Part shown: positions 24,951-34,345 of the stretch, piece by piece
Position numbering within the stretch: the stretch's first letter is position 1
How the letters are laid out: each line of letters opens with the position of its first letter
From: Maritalea myrionectae DSM 19524
Lineage (GTDB): Bacteria; Pseudomonadota; Alphaproteobacteria; Rhizobiales; Devosiaceae
Length of the DNA: 64,000 bases
Direction: 5' to 3'
Assembly: GCF_000423365.1 (NCBI RefSeq)
Contig: NZ_AUHV01000003.1
Coordinates: 682,001 to 746,000 of the forward strand
Translations under genes and position numbers: made by a program
The notes under the pieces: model-generated
What the model was told of the DNA's origin: nothing
Databases searched by the model: none
The model's input: the letters and a program-made list of their open reading frames with translations, nothing else

Positions 24951-24981
24951 CTATTAATTCGTCAACTTACCGAACTAATAG
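24951..24981. promoter_or_regulatory. Inverted repeat, probable ROK operator
   Basis: Arms CTATTAATTCG (24951-24961) and CGAACTAATAG (24971-24981) match at 10 of 11 positions around a 9-nt spacer. AT-rich palindromes with TTAGTT/AACTAA arms are typical of XylR-like ROK repressors. The element lies 11 nt upstream of the ROK start, where it would control the whole minus-strand operon. Confidence 0.55.
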
Positions 24982-25330
24982 ATCAAAACAACAAATGCGT
25001 CAATGCATCCCTTCATCATTTTATGAATTCGGCGTCAAAACGAGGCGCACATGAAAGCTTAAATGCCTAAGTCGAAAGACCGCGAATAACTGTCACTGCG
25101 AAGCCAAGAACCGTGGAAACCCATTGTGTACACTTACCTTCTGCCAAGCCGGCAAGATATTGAGCACAGATAGACCCAACCCTACGCGGAAGAAATTGTT
25201 TCACGCCGCTCGGCAGTTACCAATGCTGCAGAACCCTGGACCGTTGCGCTTGGAATACCATCACTCAATGAGTGGTTTCAGATCGCGACGACCTAAACTA
25301 GGGCGTGTTCAAATCAGAACATGACCCATT
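24982..25330. other. Intergenic stretch with no recognised gene
   Basis: About 350 nt between the ROK operator and the 3' end of the LacI gene. Short frames occur but have no ribosome binding site and no recognisable product. I considered a decayed insertion sequence and could not support it. The stretch should contain the end of the LacI transcript and the promoter of the ROK operon. Confidence 0.5.
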
Positions 25331-26365
25331 TTATTTGATGACAGACACGTCTGACGATCTTTCAATGAGGTCAGGCACAAACAGTTTTTGTAGTTTTTCC
25401 GGCGCTTCACCATTGAGCAGTCTCAGCATAAATTCGCCAAGCACGCGGCTGGGTTTGGAAATGGGCAGATAGCAAGTGGTGATAGGGGGTGAAAAATATT
25501 GCGAGACGTTCAAATCATCGGTCGCAATTACAACCGCTTCGCGCCCGTGCTCATAGCCGCGCACGTGAAATCCTGACAAAACACCCATGGCCGTCGCCTC
25601 ATTGGCGCAGAAATAAGCCGTAGGTGGCGCATCAAACATTGACATTTCAAAGAATTGCTCGCGTCCAAACGCCGGGGTGAGTTCACCATTGGCGATCAAC
25701 TCGCGATCGAAGGGAAGCGACGCCGCTTCAAGCGATTGACAGTAGGCCCGCTCACGCGCTTGAGAATACATCAACACCGCATCTGCATTCAGCATCGCGA
25801 TCCGGCGATGCCCTTTTGCGATCAGTCGCTCGACGCAGATCGAAACGATGCGCTGGTTGTGCGTATCCACATAGGCATGAGGCTGCGCCAGCGTGGTCAT
25901 GCCATAGGTAACAAAGGGAAATTCTTGCAGCTGCATATATTCAACACGCTCATCCTGAGCGCGGGTGCCTGGCAGAATAATTCCGTCGGCCTTGCGGTTG
26001 GCGACAATACGCCGAATAATCTCGAAACTCTCTTCATACGAGCTGGCTTGGTACTGCACCACGCGATAGGGCGTGTCGTGCAACACATCCGACACGCCAT
26101 AAACAAGCTGCGCATAACCGACACCACTCCATTCATCATCATGGGGAGAAGAGATGACGGTGATCATTGCAATCTGGTGTGTTTTGCCGGTGCGCAGCTG
26201 AACTCCACTCAGATTAATCTCATAGCCAAGTTTTTTCGCCGCCTCCAAAACCTTATCGCGGGTGTTTGGCCTCACCTGCGGCGACCCGTTCAAGGCTTTA
26301 GACACAGTGGCCGTCGACAGACCCGTATCCTTGGCAATAGTTTTAATTGTAGGGCGCGTTGACAT
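25331..26365 (-). CDS. LacI-family transcriptional regulator
   Basis: A 344-residue repressor starting MSTRPTIKTIAKDTGLSTAT, with the LacI helix-turn-helix (TVSKALNGSPQVRPNTRDKV), hinge (YEINLSGVQLRTGKT) and a sugar-binding core (HRRIAMLNADAV, AVVIATDDLNVSQYF). A TTG at 26377, overlapping the upstream stop, is an alternative start with a closer ribosome binding site. It ends the importer/GH63 operon and most likely acts on the operator-like sites at 32272 and 34434. The inducer is probably a product of the imported glycoside. Confidence 0.88.
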   Translation of the reverse strand: MSTRPTIKTIAKDTGLSTATVSKALNGSPQVRPNTRDKVLEAAKKLGYEINLSGVQLRTGKTHQIAMITVISSPHDDEWSGVGYAQLVYGVSDVLHDTPYRVVQYQASSYEESFEIIRRIVANRKADGIILPGTRAQDERVEYMQLQEFPFVTYGMTTLAQPHAYVDTHNQRIVSICVERLIAKGHRRIAMLNADAVLMYSQARERAYCQSLEAASLPFDRELIANGELTPAFGREQFFEMSMFDAPPTAYFCANEATAMGVLSGFHVRGYEHGREAVVIATDDLNVSQYFSPPITTCYLPISKPSRVLGEFMLRLLNGEAPEKLQKLFVPDLIERSSDVSVIK

Positions 26366-26373
26366 ATGGCTGC

Positions 26374-28077
26374 TCAAATTTCCTTCCCGAAATCGTTAGC
26401 CAATAGTTGGGCAAAACGCAAATAAACCGCTGATGTCCATGCAAAAGCTTTGTCGCGCAAGGCAACCCCACTTAGCGCATCAAAATTTTCAGCCATGCCC
26501 GATGTTTCGCACAAATGCTGATATTTTTGCATGATATCGTGGGCGCGTTCATGTTCATTTTGAGCACGCAAGCCTTCAACAATAAGAAGCGTTGTAGGCG
26601 CCCAAATTGGGCCACGCCAATATCCATCATCTTCGTAAAAATTACTCTTGGGTGATTCTGTAGCCGGCCCCCATGCGGTCACCATGCCGAGATCGTCAAA
26701 TCGCTGAAGCAGTTTTGCACTGATTTCCGCAGGCAGCTTGCCGCCCAACAAAAGTGGCATAAACTGGATAAGGCTCTCATCCGGCAAGGGTTTTGTCGGT
26801 TCGTGCAGCAGACGCACCTGAAAGGTTAGGCCGTCCCACAATTGATCCAGCAACAGCGCAATCAGCCGATCCTCTTGTACTTCAAAATGCCTGGCTTGCG
26901 CGATTTCACCAGCGCTATGCGCCAATTGCGCGATGGCACGCGCCGTGAGTGCCAGAAAGGTTGGCAGGTCCGGCCCAATTACCGGCCCACCCTCTGCAAA
27001 GAAACTAGCATTGTCCCAACCGCTGTCATTGCCATGGGCATAGCTCGGCAATGATTGATCACCTGCCCGCGTATGGGTCATCCAATAACTGAACTGGCAC
27101 ACTAGCTTTTCGCGCAAATAGGCCAATTGATCGGCGGAAAACTGATCAGAATTGCGTTGCAACATCAAACTGATCGCCCATCCATGCACTGGTGGCTTGG
27201 TGAAGCTGAAGGACGCGCCTTTGTCATGCACAAAATCGGGTAACAGGCCGCTTTCGTCCTGATGATCAAAGATCGCGGCAAACTGGTCGAAGGCCAACTG
27301 CGGATCATTTTCTGCTACACCGAGTGCGGAAAACGCATTGTCCCAGCTCCATATATTGATCATATGGTTCTTCGACATGTATATAGCGGGGGCCGTCAGC
27401 GCGCCCTTCATCGGCACGGTATTGGCCCATAAAAGATATGAAGCCAATTCGGCGGCTTCACCTTTTGACGACAAACACCAACTTGCAAAGGAAGCTGCGC
27501 TTTGTGTTGTGGCCTCCGCAAAACCCCTATTGGGCACATTCGGAGCCAGACGCTCATGCAACATAAGGCCGGCGTCCAACGCCACGCCGGAAAAGCAAAC
27601 CTCAACATTGTCCGCATGATCGCGTCGCCATTGGCCTGACACACTGACATTTCCCTTATGTGCGAAGGGCGTGAGCCGCAAATTTTCACCCGCAGCAACC
27701 ACGCAATCCGCACCAAGCGCCGTTTTATGAGCATAATCATAGCGCGAGCCGTTGAGGGCAAAAACAATCACTGCGCCGTCAGATTTTATATGCAGTACCT
27801 CGCCTTCACCGATAGCAAATGCGGCATTGGCTACTTTCTGTTCGCCGAGATAGAGCGCCACATTCAACGCCGAGGGCGTAAGTTCAAAAGTCGGGGTTAA
27901 TTCACGGCCCGCTTCATCTTCAAACCGTATGTGGCACAATTTGCCAAGGCTAGGGCGCTCGTCGCCACCGGCTACAAAACGCAGATGAAGGGCGCGATCT
28001 GCGCCCTCCCCCATCATAGACAATGTTGTAAAGCGTTGGTGCCGCGAGAATGGCACCTTATCGAAATCAAACAGCAT
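26374..28077 (-). CDS. GH63/MGH1-type glycoside hydrolase
   Basis: A 567-residue (alpha/alpha)6-barrel glycosidase. Residues about 1-200 form a beta-rich N-terminal domain. The catalytic barrel shows NIWSWDNAFSALG, DDGYWRGPIWAPTTLLI and GMAENFDALSG, the pattern of GH63 and related trehalase-like enzymes, where the Asp of WSWDN and the Glu of ENFDA are the expected acid and base. No signal peptide, so it acts on an imported oligosaccharide in the cytoplasm. It follows the MalG-type permease by 3 nt. Candidate linkages include alpha-glucosides and mannosylglycerate-like compounds. Confidence 0.8.
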   Translation of the reverse strand: MLFDFDKVPFSRHQRFTTLSMMGEGADRALHLRFVAGGDERPSLGKLCHIRFEDEAGRELTPTFELTPSALNVALYLGEQKVANAAFAIGEGEVLHIKSDGAVIVFALNGSRYDYAHKTALGADCVVAAGENLRLTPFAHKGNVSVSGQWRRDHADNVEVCFSGVALDAGLMLHERLAPNVPNRGFAEATTQSAASFASWCLSSKGEAAELASYLLWANTVPMKGALTAPAIYMSKNHMINIWSWDNAFSALGVAENDPQLAFDQFAAIFDHQDESGLLPDFVHDKGASFSFTKPPVHGWAISLMLQRNSDQFSADQLAYLREKLVCQFSYWMTHTRAGDQSLPSYAHGNDSGWDNASFFAEGGPVIGPDLPTFLALTARAIAQLAHSAGEIAQARHFEVQEDRLIALLLDQLWDGLTFQVRLLHEPTKPLPDESLIQFMPLLLGGKLPAEISAKLLQRFDDLGMVTAWGPATESPKSNFYEDDGYWRGPIWAPTTLLIVEGLRAQNEHERAHDIMQKYQHLCETSGMAENFDALSGVALRDKAFAWTSAVYLRFAQLLANDFGKEI

Positions 28078-28080
28078 CGC

Positions 28081-28893
28081 CTAACCCTTTACCGACGAGC
28101 CAATGGCACCGTCCATAATATAACGTTGAGCAAAGAAAAACAGGATCAACGGTGGGATACAAAGCAGCACGGTGATCGCCGCAATCGACGTAATATCAGT
28201 TTCATGCAGCCCTTTGAACATGGAAAGGCCAAGCGTGAGCGTATATTTCGACTGGTCATTGAGGAAAATCAGCGGCCCCAGATAGTCGTTCCATGCATTC
28301 ATAAAGTGGAACGTGCCCACCAGCACAAGCGCGGGCATCATTAGCGGCAAATGAATACGCCAATAAATCTGCCACGCATTGGCCCCATCCATCCGCGCGG
28401 CCTCATCGATCTCAATGGGCACAGTCATAATATATTGCCGCAGCAAAAAGACAAAGAAGGCTTCGGCAAAGTAGGCGGGAACAATCAATGGCTTAAGCGT
28501 ATTAATCCAACCCAGCATGTTGAATTCCATATAGAGCGGGATCATTTTCACATCCCATGGGATCATCATCGTGGCCAGCAGAACGATAAAAATCACGTCA
28601 CGCCCTCTGAACTGAAACCGGGCGAAGCCGTAGGCCACCAACGAGGACGAAAACAACTGCCCGATGGTGGACATAACCACGACGATGGCTGAGTTTTTGA
28701 AATAGACGTCAAAGGGTTGCTTAAACCAGGCTGTGATGAAGTTTTCCCACTGTACATCGCTCGGCCAGAATACAGGCGGATATTGATAAAGCTCTGAAAT
28801 GTCTTTTACAGCAGTGATAAAGGTCCAATAGAATGGCAGTATGAACAAAGCGGACAAAAAGATAAGCGTGCCATAGGTGAAGGTTCTAAGCAT
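28081..28893 (-). CDS. Carbohydrate ABC transporter permease (MalG family)
   Basis: A 270-residue membrane protein with six hydrophobic segments and the EAA loop IEIDEAARMDGANAWQIYWR. Other landmarks are VAYGFARFQFRGRDVIF and LLATMMIPWDVKMIPLYMEF. The ATG overlaps the MalF-type gene by 8 nt and has GGGAGG 8 nt ahead. It is the second pore subunit of the importer encoded at 28081-32238. Confidence 0.92.
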   Translation of the reverse strand: MLRTFTYGTLIFLSALFILPFYWTFITAVKDISELYQYPPVFWPSDVQWENFITAWFKQPFDVYFKNSAIVVVMSTIGQLFSSSLVAYGFARFQFRGRDVIFIVLLATMMIPWDVKMIPLYMEFNMLGWINTLKPLIVPAYFAEAFFVFLLRQYIMTVPIEIDEAARMDGANAWQIYWRIHLPLMMPALVLVGTFHFMNAWNDYLGPLIFLNDQSKYTLTLGLSMFKGLHETDITSIAAITVLLCIPPLILFFFAQRYIMDGAIGSSVKG

Positions 28894-29821
28894 CTTTGTT
28901 GCCTCCCTTTTTCATCTCGCCTTCGTAATAAACCCAAGCCGATGATGATTTCATCACCATCATGGATAGTGCCAGTATGATCAGGAACATCACCCAAGAG
29001 TTGGCGGCGGCATAGCCCATCTCGAAATGCTTGAAGGCATTGTCATAGATATACATGGCGAAGAAATATGTGCTTTCGAGCGGCCCGCCACCGGTGAGCA
29101 AAAGCGCGATAGTCAATTGCTGAAACGCCGCAATGATTGACGTGATAAAAGTGAACAAGATCATCGGCGACAACATGGGAATGGTAATGAATATGAGTCG
29201 GGCCCATGCAGGCACACCTGACATTTTTGCAGCTTCGTAAAGCTCTTTCGGGATGGATTGCAGACCCGTCAGCAAGATTAACATAGTGCCGCCAAGCCCC
29301 CAAAGTGACGCGATCACAATGGCAAGAAGCGCCCAGTTCGGATCCCCTAGCCAATTTGGCCCATCAATACCGGCGAGACCCAGCAAGAAGTTCAGGATTC
29401 CATATTCATGGCTATAGATCCAAGCCCAGATGGTGACAAGCGCCACGCCGGAAATCACACTTGGGAGATAGAATATCGTCCGAAAAATACCGCTGCCGAT
29501 CACCCTTTGATTGAGCAAAACAGCCAGCAGAAGGCCGAGAATGATATTAAACGGCACGAAAAACAGGCCGAATTTAATGGTAACCCACAAGCTATCCCAG
29601 AAAAGCGGGTCTTGGGTCAGCATCACTTCATAATTCTGGGTGCCTATAAATTCGCGCTCCCCCACCACTGGCCAATCGTAAAAGCTCATCACGAACGAGA
29701 ATACCAACGGGCCAAGGGTGAAGAAGAAAAAGCCCAATATCCAAGGGGAGATGAACAAATATGGCGTGAGTTTATCAACGAATTTTTGTCGTTGATACTG
29801 CCGATCTTGAACTCCAGACAT
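28886..29821 (-). CDS. Carbohydrate ABC transporter permease (MalF family)
   Basis: A 311-residue membrane protein with six hydrophobic segments, an N-terminal anchor (PYLFISPWILGFFFFTLGPL) and the EAA motif YEAAKMSGVPAWARLIFIT. Two in-frame ATGs exist: the one at 29830 touches a GGGGGG run with no spacing, so the ATG at 29821 (MSGVQDRQYQRQ) with better spacing is preferred. It pairs with the MalG-type permease. Confidence 0.9.
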   Translation of the reverse strand: MSGVQDRQYQRQKFVDKLTPYLFISPWILGFFFFTLGPLVFSFVMSFYDWPVVGEREFIGTQNYEVMLTQDPLFWDSLWVTIKFGLFFVPFNIILGLLLAVLLNQRVIGSGIFRTIFYLPSVISGVALVTIWAWIYSHEYGILNFLLGLAGIDGPNWLGDPNWALLAIVIASLWGLGGTMLILLTGLQSIPKELYEAAKMSGVPAWARLIFITIPMLSPMILFTFITSIIAAFQQLTIALLLTGGGPLESTYFFAMYIYDNAFKHFEMGYAAANSWVMFLIILALSMMVMKSSSAWVYYEGEMKKGGNKDA

Positions 29822-29845
29822 AATATCCATCCCCCCTATCGTGGG

Positions 29846-31075
29846 TTAGTTTAGGTGGCGCTGCGAACGAGCTACAGCGTCATCAAGATGTTTCTTCGCA
29901 TTGCCTTTTTCGATCATTGTGGCTTCAATCGCGCGCTCAAGGTTCGCTTGGATTTTGCCCCAATTTTCGTGTTTCAGGAATGCGTTTGACTCGCTGTCGG
30001 AAACCGCCAACATGTCAAAGAACGGCTTGAAGATCGGATCGGTTGTCATTTCCATTTCTTCAGCAACGCTTGTGCGGATTGGCAAATCATTCGTGCGCAA
30101 TTTCACCGCTTCAGCTGATGAGAAGAACTTGATGAACTCCCATGCCAAATCTGGGTTCTTTGTGTCTTTGGCCATAGACATGGCTGACGCACCGATGGAC
30201 GAGTGCACGGGCTTGTCGCCAAAGGATGGCAGCTTTGCCACGCCATAATTGATGCCAGCTTCGTCGAAGCCGCCTTTTGACCACATGGCCGATTGATACA
30301 TGGCCAGCTTTTCGCCCTTAAACAGTGCAGAACCGGAGCTATTGTCGCCAATGCCGAGCACAACTGCCTCTTCATTCGCAGCCATATCCGCAAACATGGT
30401 CAGCACTTCCACGGCTTCCGGGCTGTTCATATAGCCATCAACCGCAGAACCATCTTTTGCGATAAAGCGCGTGCCGTTTGACCAGAAGAATTGCTCATAA
30501 TCAAATGGGTCAGGTTTGGCTTCGACTGCAAAGCCATAGACCTTATTTTTTTCATCACGGAATTTCGCTGCCTTTTCGCGCAGCTCAGCCCAGGTCCAAT
30601 CTTCACTTGGCATTTCAACGCCTGCTGCTTCAAACATGTCCTTATTGTAGAACACAACATGAGTGGTAAAGCCTGCCGGCATGCCATAGGCATCACCGTC
30701 AATGCGCGTGGTGTTGATCAATCCAGGCGGAATATCATCCAAGTTCATAGCATCCGCGTCGCGCGCCATAAAATCATCAAGTGGCATCAATGACGTGTAA
30801 TATTTGGGATAGTTCCACATATACATCACATCGGGCGGATTACCGGCGCCAAATGAGGCGATCAGCTTTTGGTCATAACCATCTGCATATGGCTCAACTT
30901 GCACCTTCACACCGGGATTTTCAGCTTCAAACCGGCGTGCAATTTCTTTTTGAATTTCAAGGCTCTCATCGCTATCCCAAGTGGCAAAGCGTAGGGTCTC
31001 CTCCCCAAGAGCCGTACCTGACAGTGCGGCGACTGACAAAACAGACGCCACGGCCAGCTTCTTCAAATGTTTCAT
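29846..31075 (-). CDS. Extracellular carbohydrate-binding protein (ABC family 1)
   Basis: A 409-residue binding protein with signal peptide MKHLKKLAVASVLSVAALSG and mature start near EETLRFATWDSDES. Family segments are RRFEAENPGVKVQVEPYADG, GNPPDVMYMWNYPKYYTSLM and DLAWEFIKFFSSAEAVKLR. Its ATG overlaps the upstream ATPase stop by 4 nt (ATGA) and is preceded by GAGGAGAGGA. Placing the ATPase before the binding protein is an unusual order. The substrate is probably an oligosaccharide cleaved by the GH63 and GH42 enzymes. Confidence 0.9.
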   Translation of the reverse strand: MKHLKKLAVASVLSVAALSGTALGEETLRFATWDSDESLEIQKEIARRFEAENPGVKVQVEPYADGYDQKLIASFGAGNPPDVMYMWNYPKYYTSLMPLDDFMARDADAMNLDDIPPGLINTTRIDGDAYGMPAGFTTHVVFYNKDMFEAAGVEMPSEDWTWAELREKAAKFRDEKNKVYGFAVEAKPDPFDYEQFFWSNGTRFIAKDGSAVDGYMNSPEAVEVLTMFADMAANEEAVVLGIGDNSSGSALFKGEKLAMYQSAMWSKGGFDEAGINYGVAKLPSFGDKPVHSSIGASAMSMAKDTKNPDLAWEFIKFFSSAEAVKLRTNDLPIRTSVAEEMEMTTDPIFKPFFDMLAVSDSESNAFLKHENWGKIQANLERAIEATMIEKGNAKKHLDDAVARSQRHLN

Positions 31076-32238
31076 TTTTCCTCTCCTCTTTGCGCCGCAC
31101 CATGCAGCGACTTTTGTCGATCAATCAGTGATCGTGTTTCCGCATCCAATTCACGCGGATATGCCTGCCCCTCCCCATTGAAAATGTGGCAATGCTGAGC
31201 AGGAAATTTCAGATAAACACCGTCGCCCGTCGCCGCAGGATGGGTGCCGCGGGCAATTGCTACAAATGTTTGGCCATTTTCGAGTTTGATATGCACTTGG
31301 CTTTCAGTGCCGAGGCGCTCAACCAGCAACACTTGGCCGTTCATATGGGCCTCGTCTTGCGCGACCAGTTCAATATTGTCTGGACGAATGCCCAAAGTGT
31401 GCGGGCCAACGACATCTTTTGCCGCCCCTTCGAGCGCCACTTTGATTTCACCAGACATTCCGGCAGCACTGACAGTAAGTTCTTTTTCGCCAGAGCTCTT
31501 GGCCGACACATCCAAAAAGTTCATTTTGGGCGAACCGATAAAACTGGCCACAAACAGATTTCGCGGCGCATAAAACAGCTCTAGCGGCGTACCGAATTGG
31601 GCAACTTTGCCTTGGTCCAACACCACCACGCGGTCTGATAAGGTCATCGCCTCCACCTGATCGTGTGTCACATAAATCATCGTGACACCGAGGCGTTTAT
31701 GGAGGTTTGCCAGCTCAACCCGCATTGTGACGCGCAAGCCTGCGTCCAAATTGGACAAAGGCTCATCCAGCAAAAACAGTTTTGGGTCACGCACGATTGC
31801 CCGACCAATCGCCACTCGCTGCCTTTGACCACCGGACAGCTGCTTCGGACGGCGCTTCAACAGTTCCGTAATTTGCAGAATTCGCGCTGCATTTTGCACC
31901 CGCTCATCAATCTGCGCTTTGGGCACGCCATTGAGAGACAACCCAAACGACAGGTTCTTGTAGACATTCATATGCGGATAAAGCGCGTAATTCTGAAACA
32001 CCATAGCTATGTCGCGCTTGGCAGGCGGCAGTTTGCTGATTGGCTGCCCACCTAGCACAACTTGCCCCTCATCAATCTCTTCGAGGCCAGCAATAGAGCG
32101 CAAAAGCGTGGTTTTGCCACAGCCCGATGGTCCCAAAAAACTTACGAACTCGCCATCGCGAATATCGAGATCAATCCCTTTAAGGACCCGAAGGCTGCCA
32201 AACTTCTTTTCCAACCCATCGATCTTTACGCCTGCCAT
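31072..32238 (-). CDS. Carbohydrate ABC transporter ATP-binding protein (MalK/UgpC type)
   Basis: A 388-residue ATPase starting MAGVKIDGLEKKFG. It has Walker A GPSGCGKTT, VFQNYALYPHMNVY, signature LSGGQRQ, Walker B LFLLDEPLSNLD, switch YVTHDQ and a full-length MalK regulatory domain (GIRPDNIEL). The earlier in-frame start at 32259 is not needed; the ATG at 32238 has a GGAG-rich leader. First gene of the importer/GH63/LacI operon, with promoter and operator immediately upstream. Confidence 0.92.
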   Translation of the reverse strand: MAGVKIDGLEKKFGSLRVLKGIDLDIRDGEFVSFLGPSGCGKTTLLRSIAGLEEIDEGQVVLGGQPISKLPPAKRDIAMVFQNYALYPHMNVYKNLSFGLSLNGVPKAQIDERVQNAARILQITELLKRRPKQLSGGQRQRVAIGRAIVRDPKLFLLDEPLSNLDAGLRVTMRVELANLHKRLGVTMIYVTHDQVEAMTLSDRVVVLDQGKVAQFGTPLELFYAPRNLFVASFIGSPKMNFLDVSAKSSGEKELTVSAAGMSGEIKVALEGAAKDVVGPHTLGIRPDNIELVAQDEAHMNGQVLLVERLGTESQVHIKLENGQTFVAIARGTHPAATGDGVYLKFPAQHCHIFNGEGQAYPRELDAETRSLIDRQKSLHGAAQRGEEK

Positions 32239-32265
32239 GTGTCTCCCTCTCCCTGGCATTTATCA

Positions 32266-32295
32266 AAAATATAAACGTTTAACTTAAGATGTAAA
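32266..32295 (-). promoter_or_regulatory. Promoter with overlapping LacI-type operator
   Basis: On the minus strand TTTACA (32295-32290) and TATATT (32273-32268) are spaced by 16 nt, a good sigma-70 promoter. The perfect palindrome TAAACGTTTA (32272-32281), with the central CG typical of LacI-family sites, overlaps the upstream side of the -10 element. It lies about 30 nt upstream of the ATPase start codon, so binding there would block the operon. The 12-mer AAAATATAAACG (plus strand) recurs upstream of the GH42 gene. Confidence 0.6.
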
Positions 32296-32386
32296 GTTTA
32301 AATTCAATTATTTTAGATGTGCCGTTAAAGAAAAATTTGGCTAAATATATCAAACAGTTAAACGCATACCTTGGCATCTCTAATTA

Positions 32387-34345
32387 CTAAATCCGCCAGA
32401 TAACCAAATCACGCGGCGCAACCTTGGCCTGACCGAGCAAAATTTCCGCCTCGGCGGGCACGTCAATTTCCGCCATCCGATCGCCAAAATTGAAGGCAAA
32501 ATGCAATTCCCCTCTTTGAGTAATCCGCACGTCAGCGTTCAACTGCACGGCAGGTACGCCCGCCCAGAGCAAAAGCTTATCCACCAGTACGTCCAACAGC
32601 GCACCAGAAAAGTTGGCGGCGCCGTACCAGCATTTATCATTTCCCACCAAGGCGGGTGATTGATCACGATGGTCAGATTTGAAGCGCGCCAGAATGGCCT
32701 CATCGCTTTCAATACATTCACGCCAATTGCCAACAGGATAGTTTTGCCCATCCAATTCTATGTGATCCCCGCAATAATCGGGTAGTGATTCAACGCGCTT
32801 CACCTTAACATTAACAAGACGCGCAAATTCACCCGGCGGCAAATGGTCTGGAATGTGCATGTTTTGTGTTTTACTACCGGTGCGTGCACTCAGATAGATT
32901 TTGGCTTTACTCAACGCCAGCTTTTCTGCCAGGTCGCCATCTTCCAAAATCACATCGGGCAAGATCACCAAATCATAAGCGGCCATGTCATCTTGCGGCC
33001 CCACAATATCAACATCCACACCGCGTGCCGAAAGGGCCTGATACCAGTTCATCATATTGCGTGCGCTTGAATAATCAGCGCCTTGAGGCAGGCTACCTGC
33101 CGCCCAGCGCGAGGCATAGTCCAGTACCAATGCAACGCGTGCAGGCGCTCTGTCGGCGATTCCCGAAGGTAAAACAGCCATTTCTTTGGCCACTTGCGCG
33201 ACCTCATAATAAGCCTGATCTGCGTCGTCATTGGGCAGCAGTAAACCGGCATGAAACTGTTCTTGTGCAAATCTTGATTGCCGCCAGCGAAAATAACACA
33301 CCACATCAATGCCATGCGCAAAAGCAAGCCAGGTCCACAGCCGTACCATACCATCATGGGGGGATTGATTGTGCTCAGCCCAGTTTACCGGACCAGGCTG
33401 TTGCTCCATGATCCACGCGCGCCCTTGTCCGATGCGCCGATAGAGATCATTGTTAAATGCAGGCTGATCCGGCATGCCGGTGCGAAGCAAGCGCGCTTTC
33501 TCCTGATCGTCCATTCCACTATGCACCAGCGCACCCATGGGGTAGCTATCCCAGGATGCAAAATCTAAATCATCCCCGACTTTATAGTGGTCAAAGTCCA
33601 CATTGTGTCCCATAAAATTATGGGTAACAGGGCGCCCTGGCGCATATTTTCGCACAACATCAACTTGCGCGCGATTGAACCTGACCACTTCATCAGAAGC
33701 AAACCGTTGATAATCCAGAAGGTGCGTTGGGCTTGGCTCTTCCACCAACCCATTGGGCAGCTCGACCTGATCAAAACGATTATATTTCATACTCCAAAAA
33801 GCGGTGCCCCATGCCTCATTGAGCGCTTCGATAGTTTGGTAGCGAACAGCCAGCCAGCGTTGAAATGCCTTTTTGGCATTTTCTGAATAGCTGTGAATTG
33901 TGTCGTGATCGCCATATTCGTTATCGATCTGCCAAGCTTGCACAAAAGGGTTCGCCCCATATCGTTTGGCATACTCCGCCGCAATCCGAACTGCATGCTC
34001 ACGATAAACATCGCTGGAAAAACAATAATGGCGGCGCGCCCCAAACTTTCGCACCTGCCCATCGGCAGCGACCGGAAGAATATCTGGATGTTGGTCGACT
34101 AGCCATTTTGGGGGGGCTGCGGAAGGGGTGCACATAACAACCTTCAAACCAGCCGTACCAAGGATATCCACCGCACGGTCTAGCCACGCCCAATCGAAAA
34201 CACCTTCTTCTTCCTCGAGGAGTGACCATGCAAACTCGCCAACCCGAACCCAACTAAGGCCCAGCTCAACCATGCGCTGAGCATCCTGTTGCCACATATG
34301 CTCTGGCCACTGCTCCGGATAATAACAAACACCCAACTCAAACAT
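32387..34345 (-). CDS. Beta-galactosidase, glycoside hydrolase family 42
   Basis: A 652-residue cytoplasmic GH42 enzyme starting MFELGVCYYPEQWPEHMW. The acid/base glutamate is in AWQIDNEYGDHDT, and the nucleophile is the Glu of WIMEQQPGPVNWAEHN. The A domain (about 1-390), trimerisation domain and C-terminal beta domain fit the family's 650-690 residues. The ATG at 34345 has GAGGAG 6-7 nt ahead; the frame extends to 34399. It hydrolyses beta-galactosides, probably taken up by the adjacent importer. An operator-like palindrome about 90 nt upstream suggests shared control with that importer. Confidence 0.92.
   Translation of the reverse strand: MFELGVCYYPEQWPEHMWQQDAQRMVELGLSWVRVGEFAWSLLEEEEGVFDWAWLDRAVDILGTAGLKVVMCTPSAAPPKWLVDQHPDILPVAADGQVRKFGARRHYCFSSDVYREHAVRIAAEYAKRYGANPFVQAWQIDNEYGDHDTIHSYSENAKKAFQRWLAVRYQTIEALNEAWGTAFWSMKYNRFDQVELPNGLVEEPSPTHLLDYQRFASDEVVRFNRAQVDVVRKYAPGRPVTHNFMGHNVDFDHYKVGDDLDFASWDSYPMGALVHSGMDDQEKARLLRTGMPDQPAFNNDLYRRIGQGRAWIMEQQPGPVNWAEHNQSPHDGMVRLWTWLAFAHGIDVVCYFRWRQSRFAQEQFHAGLLLPNDDADQAYYEVAQVAKEMAVLPSGIADRAPARVALVLDYASRWAAGSLPQGADYSSARNMMNWYQALSARGVDVDIVGPQDDMAAYDLVILPDVILEDGDLAEKLALSKAKIYLSARTGSKTQNMHIPDHLPPGEFARLVNVKVKRVESLPDYCGDHIELDGQNYPVGNWRECIESDEAILARFKSDHRDQSPALVGNDKCWYGAANFSGALLDVLVDKLLLWAGVPAVQLNADVRITQRGELHFAFNFGDRMAEIDVPAEAEILLGQAKVAPRDLVIWRI

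Noticed and set aside
24982-25330. Decayed insertion sequence
   Set aside because: No terminal inverted repeats, target duplication or transposase-like frame could be identified.
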